Positions 1 to 6,125 of a stretch of DNA of 19,395 nt are shown here, piece by piece. Made by a program: the position numbers and the translations under genes. Every line of letters starts with the position of its first letter. Positions within the stretch are counted from its first letter, which is position 1. The notes under the pieces are model-generated. The model was given only the letters and a program-made list of their open reading frames with translations. It did not search any database and was not told the DNA's origin. The stretch spans positions 1-19,395 of the forward strand of contig JAUWRC010000014.1 in the NCBI GenBank assembly GCA_030610745.1, given 5' to 3'. The DNA comes from Clostridia bacterium. Lineage in GTDB: Bacteria; Aerophobota; Aerophobia; Aerophobales; AE-B3A.

Positions 1-1017
1 TCGCTTGATATGGGAAAGAGGGCCGGGTGGTTCAAAATACTGCTGGACCTCTGGGATTTGCTTTCCCCTTATCTCAATAAGAGAGGTATCCATGGGCCCA
101 ATTCCCTGGGCAGCCGCCCCTACAAGATGAGTAATTTGCCAGGGGTCAAAGCCCATAACAAGAGTCCCTATCATATCAACAGCTACCACGTTCTGGCCGG
201 CAATAATAAGGTTACTCTTTACAGGTGTAGGATTTTGAGGGCCTTCACCCTCTCCGCCCACCATGCCATCAATAACAACAAAATCCGGGGCGCGTATGGC
301 GTTTACATCAACGATTACCCTGTGTACTCCAATGTCATGCAGTTGTGTTTTCCATCCCTGACCCGAGCCATATATTTTTTCTGGGGGAACGCCCATGCCT
401 ATATTTTTTAAGCCGAGTGTGATTCCAGCGATGTCATGGGTTTTAAGAACAGGTACGTCAATGACAACATCTGCATCTATGTATATTTTTGGTAGGTAAA
501 AGGCTTGTCCAGATAAGCTATTTTCTGGCTTTAAAAGGTAGCAGCCAGATATGTCTGTATTTAATTCTCTAACTTCGGCTCTTTCTATCTTATCATAGCC
601 AGCAACAGCCATACTAAGTTCGAAGGAGCCTCTGGCATGGATTGAACATGGGCTTTCTGCCACTATAACCTTGTCTGCTCCCGCTTCCCGGGCCATATCA
701 ATAACTACCTGTACCACCCGGTAGTCGGTTATTCTGCCGGCACCACTTGGCGAGGCAGCAACAATATTGGGCTTTATGAGTACAGTATCCCCTTCCTTAA
801 TTACAGAGCTTAATCCACCTGCTGCACTAATAGCCTGGCGGACAGTTTCCTCGTAAGCCCCTTTTTCCCCTTGGGCTATACCGACAATACAATGCTTGTC
901 AGAATTGGCGGGGGCTGGTATAACCGTTACTTTGGCTGCATTAGCCCACCCTGCATTATAAAGCACCAAGAAGCTAAAAATGAAAACTATTAAACCTTTT
1001 AATAGATTGTTCTTCAT
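1..1017 (-). CDS. Exported DUF362 domain protein (3' end beyond window)
   Basis: A 339-codon open frame starts with ATG at 1017 and runs off the left edge without a stop, so the C-terminus is missing. A GAAGGAG ribosome binding site lies 7 nt upstream. Residues 1-27 form a Sec signal peptide: KNNLLK, a hydrophobic core, then the likely cleavage site ANA|AK. The mature part carries family hallmarks: GDTVLIKPN at about 77-84, LKTHDIAGITLGLKN at about 191-205, and a late GMVGGEGEGP stretch. DUF362 (PF04015) proteins are often annotated as iron-sulfur or uncharacterised proteins and their biochemical role is unknown. No ferredoxin-type cysteine cluster is seen in the visible part. The downstream gene lies outside the window. 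The family call is firm; the function is open. Confidence 0.85.
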   Translation of the reverse strand, partial: MKNNLLKGLIVFIFSFLVLYNAGWANAAKVTVIPAPANSDKHCIVGIAQGEKGAYEETVRQAISAAGGLSSVIKEGDTVLIKPNIVAASPSGAGRITDYRVVQVVIDMAREAGADKVIVAESPCSIHARGSFELSMAVAGYDKIERAEVRELNTDISGCYLLKPENSLSGQAFYLPKIYIDADVVIDVPVLKTHDIAGITLGLKNIGMGVPPEKIYGSGQGWKTQLHDIGVHRVIVDVNAIRAPDFVVIDGMVGGEGEGPQNPTPVKSNLIIAGQNVVAVDMIGTLVMGFDPWQITHLVGAAAQGIGPMDTSLIEIRGKQIPEVQQYFEPPGPLSHIKR

Positions 1018-1041
1018 ATTGTTTCTCCTTCGTTCTTTTTT

Positions 1042-1059
1042 TAGCGTTTAGCGTATAGT
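1042..1059. repeat. Short interspersed repeat, copy 1
   Basis: TAGCGTTTAGCGTATAG at 1042-1058 recurs identically at 15591-15607, more than 14 kb away and also between genes; the match extends by one further T. It contains two TAGCGT units. An exact 18-base match in two intergenic gaps is unlikely by chance and points to a dispersed repeat family in this genome. Confidence 0.6.
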
Positions 1060-1088
1060 TTCGCTTTGTTCCCTGCCCCCTCACCCCT

Positions 1089-1113
1089 TCCCTCTCCCCT
1101 ATGGGGAGAGGGA
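1089..1113. repeat. Strong GC-rich hairpin between DUF362 gene and permease gene
   Basis: TCCCTCTCCCC (1089-1099) and GGGGAGAGGGA (1103-1113) form a perfect 11-bp stem closed by a 3-nt loop. No U-tract follows on either strand, so it is not a typical intrinsic terminator. It lies in the 105-bp gap between two minus-strand genes. It may be a dispersed palindromic element or an mRNA-stabilising or pausing structure. Confidence 0.6.
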
Positions 1114-1122
1114 GCTAGACAC

Positions 1123-2082
1123 CTACAAAATAAAACTGCTTAGATATCCTATGCCCAGGGCACCGGCGATAATATAAACGATATAGAGGAAAAGCCAGCC
1201 TCTTCCCAGGCCAGCATAAAGAGCGGCTAGATTAGTAGCTTTTGTGGCTGGCCCTGATATCATAAAGCCGAGGGCAGCCCCAGGACTCATGCCCAGGAAT
1301 AAAAACTCCCGAATCAAAGGAAGATTTCCTCCCCCACATGTGTAAATAGGAACCCCTAGACCGACAGCAATCAAAACAGCCAGTGGATTGTCAGCTCCGA
1401 AGATATCAAGAAGAAGTTTTCTTGGAAACCAGAGATCCACAATGGAAGCGATGGCCATCCCTATGGCAAGATACTTAGCCGTAAATTTCAAATTTCCTGC
1501 CAGGTGCCCAAAAAAACTTTTATCCGGGACCTGGCAAAGTTGGGAGCAATTCTGCCCGGGGAAAGGGTTTTTCAGAAGTCCCTTATCCCCTTGTCTTCCT
1601 GTAGGGTTTTTTTTATGGGAGAAATAGTCATTTTTAATTTGGAACAGATTCCGGGTCGACTCTTTAGGGGTTGAAAATGAGCTGAAAAAGCAATAGAGAA
1701 TGCCGGCAAGGCTGCCCAGTGCCAGGGCAGAAAGTACCCGGGCCAGAGCAATATGCCAGCCCAGCGCAAAACTCATAATAAAAAGCACAGGATTTATGAT
1801 AGGGGAAGCCACAAGAAAAGCGACTAAAATATGAGTTTTAACGCCTGCCCTCTTACAGGAGGTGAGAATAGGCAAGGCCCCAAATAAACCCAGCGGCGAG
1901 ATGGCACCGGCCATACCGCCGAGAAAAGAACCTGACCAAGCAGACCCAAATCGATTTAACGAGGATTTTAGCCAGAGCGAGGGTGCTTTCAGGCTAAGTA
2001 AACTACCAATGATTACACCCGCCAGCCAGAAAGGGACAAGAATCTTTACCTGATTAAGATATGTAAGAATAAAAAGCTCCAT
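1123..2082 (-). CDS. ArsP/DUF318-family permease (YraQ-like)
   Basis: This is an integral-membrane protein of about 319 residues with at least eight hydrophobic segments in two blocks, separated by a charged, probably cytoplasmic loop at about 140-195. Each block carries a conserved-looking half-motif: AISPLGLFGALPILTSC (Cys76) and GVPIYTCGGGNLPL (Cys249), followed by MISGPATKATNLAALYAG. This matches the DUF318/ArsP_1 permease family (PF03773), which includes organoarsenical and Cu/Zn efflux proteins. The substrate cannot be read from sequence; the two membrane cysteines fit metal or metalloid handling. No ArsR regulator or other resistance gene is adjacent. Start choice: ATG at 2082 has GGAG only 3 nt upstream; an in-frame TTG at 2091 is the alternative. 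Confidence 0.82.
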   Translation of the reverse strand: MELFILTYLNQVKILVPFWLAGVIIGSLLSLKAPSLWLKSSLNRFGSAWSGSFLGGMAGAISPLGLFGALPILTSCKRAGVKTHILVAFLVASPIINPVLFIMSFALGWHIALARVLSALALGSLAGILYCFFSSFSTPKESTRNLFQIKNDYFSHKKNPTGRQGDKGLLKNPFPGQNCSQLCQVPDKSFFGHLAGNLKFTAKYLAIGMAIASIVDLWFPRKLLLDIFGADNPLAVLIAVGLGVPIYTCGGGNLPLIREFLFLGMSPGAALGFMISGPATKATNLAALYAGLGRGWLFLYIVYIIAGALGIGYLSSFIL

Positions 2083-2197
2083 TGTCTCCAATCTCTGTCA
2101 TTACCCACCTTTCAAGCTTTTTTCTTTTATCTTCTGATAAACCCTCAACCTCAAAAAGCTTAGAAAATATTTTCCATAAAGGCCATCTTGCCTTTAA

Positions 2198-2317
2198 TTA
2201 GCTGATTTTTTCCTCCAGTGTCATTCTCCCAAGTAAGTCCTCAACTCTTCTTTCTACAGGTTGAGTAGAATCTAGATAAATCAGCTTTTTCTTGCTGGAC
2301 TGCTTATTTAAACTCAT
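2198..2317 (-). pseudogene. N-terminal remnant of a GH3 beta-glycosidase
   Basis: This is a 39-codon frame with ATG at 2317, a good AGAGG site 5-6 nt upstream, and a TAA at 2198-2200. The peptide ends IYLDSTQPVERRVEDLLG followed by RMTLEEKIS. That is the characteristic opening of glycoside hydrolase family 3 enzymes, which usually read PVEERVEDLLSRMTLEEKI. A full GH3 enzyme is 700 residues or more. Here the frame stops exactly where the (beta/alpha)8 domain should begin, and no GH3-like sequence is recognisable in the 115 bases before the permease gene. The likely origin is deletion of a GH3 gene that left its start region. It could still be translated as a short peptide. Confidence 0.6.
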
Positions 2318-2368
2318 TTTTTCCTCTTAATTTTATTACTTTGACCACGAAAATTACCGCCGAATGCC

Positions 2369-3760
2369 TCATTTATGGGCGAAAAAATGTCCCTCAACTT
2401 TTCCCGATGCCATCTCATATCGTCCCTGCAGGCCTTTAATGACTCTTCTGGGAGCTTGATAAAAATAACCTCCGAACATCTTGGAAAGACGCAGGGCTTC
2501 CTCGTGATATTCATCGATAATATTCTTTGTTTCCTGCGGATCATCCTCTATATTATAGAGCTCATCCGGTTCTTCATCTGCTCGAGCAATGTAACTCCAC
2601 TCTTTGTCCCGAATACATCGATCAAAACCTTCATAGAATCCAGTGATAATGGCCTGACGATGTTTATTCGTCTCACCTTTGAGAATGGGAATAAAGCTTT
2701 TGCCATGCATAGCTTCGGTATTATTTTTCTGGCCCAGTAGTTCTAAAATGGTAGGCAGGATGTCATGAAAATAAACCAAGGCATCCACTCTCATGCCTTT
2801 ATTTTCTCCACGGGGAAGGTGGACCAGGAATGGCACTTTTAAAAGTTCGCCATAGAGACGATCTGGCCCTTTTAAAAATTTACCATGATCGGCTAAGGGA
2901 TGTCCATGATCAGCTAAAAGGAAAATAAGTGAGTCATCCATGTAGCCTTCCTCAGCAAAACATTTAAAAAGTTTTCCCAGACAATGATCTACAAAAGATG
3001 CCTCACCAGCATAAAGACCCTGGATATATCTAATTTCTTCGGGACTGGCCCACTTAGAAGCTAACCCACCCATAGGCATAATAAGTCGTTTTCCTTTATA
3101 GTTTGGATCTGTATAAGTGTCCCAACGTTTAGGTGGGTTCCAGGGCTCGTGAGGATCAAAACTATCAATCCACAGAAATTTTTTTTCATAACACCGATTT
3201 GCTTTCAACCACTGGCAGGCTTCTTCTACCACCTTAGCCGGAAACCAATCTTCCTCAGAGAAAAAATCGTCGGTGTTAGCTAAAAACTGTTTAATACGAT
3301 TACGCCAGCTCTCTGGATAGTTTTGATTAACATAATCATTGATATTACGTTTAGGGGGAGAGCTAACCCAGGGGTCATATTCTTGGCCGCGAATCCACCG
3401 ATAACAATTAAAGCCAGCATGGTAATTCATGCCTGGAGCACGGAAATGATAAGTATCAGTGATAAGACCAGAAATATATCCTTGATATCCCAGAATCTGC
3501 TGGATAGAAATATCATTGGGTTTCATCGGCTCCCAGCCGCGGGAAGGTAGTGTTCTCTGGCCGGTCATCACCTGAAGACGAACAGGCATGGTTGGCAGCG
3601 CTTCAGGATAAGCGTTTTCAAAAATCACACACTCTTCAGTAAATTTATCGATATTTGGTGTCTTACAAGAATTAATGTCCTTAAATGGTGCTCGGCCCTG
3701 ATTATATACACTCACATGATCTTGTCTGAAACTATCAAGAAAAATAATGATTATGTTCAT
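2369..3760 (-). CDS. Sulfatase-superfamily hydrolase with Thr at nucleophile position
   Basis: A 463-residue cytoplasmic protein (no signal peptide) of the alkaline phosphatase/sulfatase superfamily. Visible landmarks are: the N-terminal metal strand IIIIFLDSFRQDH with Asp9; the active-site segment LPTMPVRLQVMTGQR, residues 56-70; DSFDPHEPW at 199-207; and the metal motif LLADHGHPLADHG at 281-293 (Asp284, His285). In true sulfatases the C/S-x-P-x-R signature supplies the residue that becomes formylglycine. Here Thr57 occupies that position, so it cannot be matured by the usual formylglycine enzymes. Thr nucleophiles are known in nucleotide pyrophosphatases/phosphodiesterases of the same superfamily. 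A phospho- or phosphonate-ester hydrolase is therefore as plausible as a sulfatase. An AAGGAGG lies 15 nt before the ATG, farther than usual. Confidence 0.85.
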   Translation of the reverse strand: MNIIIIFLDSFRQDHVSVYNQGRAPFKDINSCKTPNIDKFTEECVIFENAYPEALPTMPVRLQVMTGQRTLPSRGWEPMKPNDISIQQILGYQGYISGLITDTYHFRAPGMNYHAGFNCYRWIRGQEYDPWVSSPPKRNINDYVNQNYPESWRNRIKQFLANTDDFFSEEDWFPAKVVEEACQWLKANRCYEKKFLWIDSFDPHEPWNPPKRWDTYTDPNYKGKRLIMPMGGLASKWASPEEIRYIQGLYAGEASFVDHCLGKLFKCFAEEGYMDDSLIFLLADHGHPLADHGKFLKGPDRLYGELLKVPFLVHLPRGENKGMRVDALVYFHDILPTILELLGQKNNTEAMHGKSFIPILKGETNKHRQAIITGFYEGFDRCIRDKEWSYIARADEEPDELYNIEDDPQETKNIIDEYHEEALRLSKMFGGYFYQAPRRVIKGLQGRYEMASGKVEGHFFAHK

Positions 3761-3921
3761 TTTTTGCTCGGCATACCTCCTTTTCTTTTTAGGTAAATAG
3801 TAGACTCTGATGTAGTGGGCTACAGCTTAGAGCTTATTTCTCTTTGTATGTTCCCTCTAGAAAATATAAACTAAAAGATGTAAGTTCTTAAACTACTTTT
3901 AATGATTGTAGATTGCAATTA

Positions 3922-3935
3922 CGTTATCGTTTACG
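3922..3935. promoter_or_regulatory. Possible LacI-family operator
   Basis: CGTTATCGTTTACG pairs at 5 of 7 dyad positions around a central CG. Read on the minus strand (CGTAAACGATAACG) it resembles operators bound by LacI/CcpA-type sugar regulators, whose half-sites contain AAACG. It lies about 160-175 bases upstream of the sulfatase-like gene. No LacI-type regulator gene is in the window. Confidence 0.3.
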
Positions 3936-3948
3936 AAATAAAGAAAAT

Positions 3949-3993
3949 AAAAAAATGTATAAATAACCCCCCTTTCTTTGAAGCATTTATACA
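3949..3993 (-). terminator. Candidate intrinsic terminator after GH172 gene
   Basis: A 9-bp perfect inverted repeat (TGTATAAAT 3956-3964, ATTTATACA 3985-3993) with a 20-nt loop is followed on the minus strand by seven T residues (3955-3949) and more T-rich sequence. The stem is mostly A-T, so it would be weak. It lies about 150 bases past the GH172 stop codon. Confidence 0.35.
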
Positions 3994-4145
3994 ACATTAC
4001 TTCCTATTCCTCTTAGGTCACTAGTTCCAGATAACAGTTTAGCTTTTTCAAAGACCTTATATTCAAGCTATGAAAGCCGCCTCTAGTGGCATAACAATTA
4101 ATTAAAAAACTCAACCCAATACTAAATACTGGATAGTCCTGAGGC

Positions 4146-5204
4146 TTATCTCGGCCATCTCTCTTCAATGGCTGGAAGTTTAGGAAATTTACCATGCGGT
4201 TCGCTCTGATACCAATATCCCACTGAAGCAATGTCGTCGGAGAGAGGCTGAAATTTTCCATCGGGCCACCAACCGAGTGCCTGAATTGTCACACGGAGAT
4301 TTTTTTCAAATCTTACTGGATCCATTAGGTGCCAGCGATAAAGGCAGTGTTTAGGAACTTCGCCGGCTTCTTCTCTTTTAAAAGGATAGCCAAGAAAGGG
4401 TGTAGAGTATGTGTTGCCGCCAAAGCTCCAGGCACCTCCAAAATAGTCCTCGATCCCTGTGCCGCAGATAGTAGGATATTCCTTGTCTTTATCGATGAAG
4501 AACTTGATTTCGCCCTCACCCCACCACCCATTGGCTAGTTGAGTCCAGGCAAGGAAAGTGCCCACGTAATGGCCTTGTCCACTTACTCTGTCCAGAATAA
4601 TATGCTCTGGCTTTTGGCGATTGGTCAGGCTTCGCTGCCACTGAGCATGAAAATATGCTGCATTTTCAGGAACAGGGCAAAGGGCATAAGAAATTTGATA
4701 GAAGAATCCTCCAATATCCTCCCATCGCTGATTTTCAACAGTAATCTTACAGCTTTTGCTAAAGGGCATAGGCCAATAAGAGTTAAATCCACCAGAGGGA
4801 TTGACCGCAACTGGCAAAGAATTCACATTATAACGCAGCCCGTGTCCATTGGCAAAGAAATCACCCAAAGGCACCTCAACAGAAGGAGAGTTCTCCCCAT
4901 CCCAAAAAAACCGCAGAACACAATCGCGATAGGCTTTTGCCTCAACAGTAATCCAGATATGTTGAATAATGCCTGGCTCCTCAATTTCGGCTAGAGTAGT
5001 GGTTGAGTTTTTGGGCAAGGTAATACAGGGACGAGCCTTCCAACCTTTCCCCAACTTGCTGGCTGGACTGCTGGCATCAGGCGTCTCTTTCCCCCCTCCT
5101 CCTACCTCACCCCTGGGGTTTTCTGCAGAAATGGAACGAGTTTTTGCCTTCGACAGTAGCGGCAAAGCGCCTAACCCAAAATTAATACTATTAAAATCAC
5201 TCAT
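4146..5204 (-). CDS. GH172 family glycosidase (DUF2961)
   Basis: A 352-residue protein without signal peptide, complete for DUF2961 (PF11175), now glycoside hydrolase family 172. Family landmarks run in order: RSISAENPRGEVGGGGKE at 23-40, GKGWKARPCITL at 52-63, EIEEPGIIQHIWIT at 73-86, LRFFWDGE at 97-104, WWGEGEIKFFIDKD at 227-240, and GTGIEDYFGGAWSF at 248-261. Characterised members act on alpha-D-fructofuranosides and D-arabinofuranosides with two catalytic glutamates. By position, Glu232 (or Glu230) and Glu252 are the likely pair; this is my assignment. A GGAAGGAGA site precedes the ATG. The gene can be driven by the minus-strand promoter at 5438-5466. In this locus it probably removes furanosyl units from imported oligosaccharides. 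Confidence 0.9.
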   Translation of the reverse strand: MSDFNSINFGLGALPLLSKAKTRSISAENPRGEVGGGGKETPDASSPASKLGKGWKARPCITLPKNSTTTLAEIEEPGIIQHIWITVEAKAYRDCVLRFFWDGENSPSVEVPLGDFFANGHGLRYNVNSLPVAVNPSGGFNSYWPMPFSKSCKITVENQRWEDIGGFFYQISYALCPVPENAAYFHAQWQRSLTNRQKPEHIILDRVSGQGHYVGTFLAWTQLANGWWGEGEIKFFIDKDKEYPTICGTGIEDYFGGAWSFGGNTYSTPFLGYPFKREEAGEVPKHCLYRWHLMDPVRFEKNLRVTIQALGWWPDGKFQPLSDDIASVGYWYQSEPHGKFPKLPAIEERWPR

Positions 5205-5273
5205 TTTCTAATCTCCTTCCTTAAACTGCCACATGCGATTTCACCTAACTTTTCCCCAATTGACAAACTGTCT

Positions 5274-5420
5274 CTACGGGTGTAGATTAACTTTGCTCAT
5301 GCGCAGCTCGCGATTTCTATCCTCACGTGTATATTCGTAATAATACCAACTCTCATTTTCTACAATTAGAGTCGGAAAAAAGAAAACTCGCCTTTTCCCC
5401 TTTTCTGTCGACTCTGCCAT
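5274..5420 (-). CDS. Possible 48-residue small protein
   Basis: ATG at 5420 opens a 48-codon frame ending at TAG 5274-5276. It is charged and aromatic (includes RRVFFFPTLIVENESWYYYE, then YTREDRNRELR) and has no membrane segment. Its start lies only about 10 bases after the predicted transcription start of the minus promoter, and no Shine-Dalgarno sequence is visible, so translation would be near-leaderless. I do not recognise the family. It could be the end of a lost gene or a chance frame. Confidence 0.25.
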   Translation of the reverse strand: MAESTEKGKRRVFFFPTLIVENESWYYYEYTREDRNRELRMSKVNLHP

Positions 5421-5437
5421 AATCAATATCATTTAAT

Positions 5438-5466
5438 AGTATATAACAAATATAGCTAAAAGTCAA
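5438..5466 (-). promoter_or_regulatory. Sigma70-type promoter for GH172 gene
   Basis: On the minus strand, TTGACT (5466-5461), a 17-base spacer and TATACT (5443-5438) match the sigma70 consensus at 10 of 12 box positions with ideal spacing. Transcription would start near 5431 and run through the possible small frame into the GH172 gene. Confidence 0.7.
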
Positions 5467-5503
5467 TTCCTAAAAGAAAAACACACTGCCCTCCATCTAA
5501 AGT

Positions 5504-5532
5504 TTGACAATTCTACTCAAGAACACTATAAT
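5504..5532 (+). promoter_or_regulatory. Perfect-consensus sigma70 promoter for GH43 operon
   Basis: TTGACA (5504-5509), exactly 17 bases, then TATAAT (5527-5532): all twelve box positions match consensus. Transcription would start near 5539 and enter the broken HAD frame and then GH43. A perfect promoter is rare in natural genes and suggests strong expression, possibly held down by a repressor. Confidence 0.78.
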
Positions 5533-5721
5533 TTGTATACATAACAGTATTAGTACAGTTTTGTCATACTTTAGGGATTAAAATTCCTTCCGAGAGAACA
5601 AGGTAGTTCACTGAAGATAATCAAGAAATGCCTCAGGATATTTTGATTCCAAAGGAATAGGTATAAATTCCTATATTTCAAGAAAGCTACTAAAAGAAGA
5701 GAGAAAAACTTTGTAAAGAAT

Positions 5722-6051
5722 TTGGATAAATTGCGGTTATTTCCCGGAGTAAGAGGCCTTATTCAAGCAGTTAAGCAGGCTGGATTGAAAATTGCCATCG
5801 CTACCTCCTCCGATAGGAGCAAATTCCAGGCAGCTTTTAAACAAGTTGGCCTCAGAGAAGAGCAATTTGATTTAATTGTTACTGGAAGCGAGATTAAGCA
5901 CACGAAGCCACATCCGGAAATCTATCTTACTACAGCTAAAAAGTTGGGACTTAAACCATCGAATTGTCTGGTTATAGAGGATTCTATTACCGGTGTGGAG
6001 GCAGCAAAAAAGGCAGGTGCTTTTTTCAAATCCGGGGAGCTAAAATATTAG
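5722..6051 (+). pseudogene. Truncated HAD-family phosphatase (beta-phosphoglucomutase-like)
   Basis: 109 codons from a TTG; the frame is open from 5647, and the upstream residues (KRREKNFVKN) also look like a decayed HAD cap region. Visible HAD motifs: IATSS (motif II, about 26-30), HTKPHPEIYL (motif III, Lys62) and VIEDSITGVEAAKKAG (motif IV, Glu86-Asp87). The N-terminal DxDGT motif with the nucleophilic aspartate is absent, as is most of the cap. The C-terminus ends abruptly in FFKSGELKY just after motif IV, where the family normally continues for about 30 residues. The enzyme would be inactive. Intact relatives dephosphorylate or isomerise sugar phosphates. It sits between the strong promoter and GH43, so it is probably still transcribed. 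Confidence 0.75.
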
Positions 6052-6125
6052 GAACAGTTAATGGCGGCCGAAGTCCATGATGCGTTCCACTTTTGGCAGA
6101 GTGATTTTTCCAGAGAGGTATACAT

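Larger units (their letters stand above)
3761..4145. other. AT-rich spacer between GH172 and sulfatase-like genes
   Basis: This 385-base gap holds no convincing gene on either strand. It contains an inverted repeat followed by a T-run on the minus strand (3949-3993), which may end the GH172 transcript. It also holds a LacI-family-like dyad at 3922-3935, which may control the sulfatase-like gene downstream. No strong -35/-10 pair is seen for that gene. Confidence 0.5.
5205..5721. other. Divergent control region between GH172 and GH43 gene blocks
   Basis: This 517-base gap separates minus-strand and plus-strand glycosidase genes. It contains two outward-facing sigma70-type promoters whose -35 boxes are 37 bases apart, a possible 48-codon minus-strand frame just after the minus promoter, and the 5' part of the broken HAD frame, which is open from 5647. 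The central A-rich stretch between the promoters is the natural place for a shared regulator, but I see no clear operator there. Confidence 0.6.

Noticed and set aside
10..411. A plus-strand 133-codon frame at the left edge.
   Set aside because: It lies opposite the DUF362 gene, which has a signal peptide, ribosome binding site and family motifs on the minus strand; the plus-strand product shows no family features.
4013..4261. Minus-strand 82-codon frame overlapping the end of the GH172 gene.
   Set aside because: It is out of frame with GH172 over its first half and shows no family features; a chance frame.
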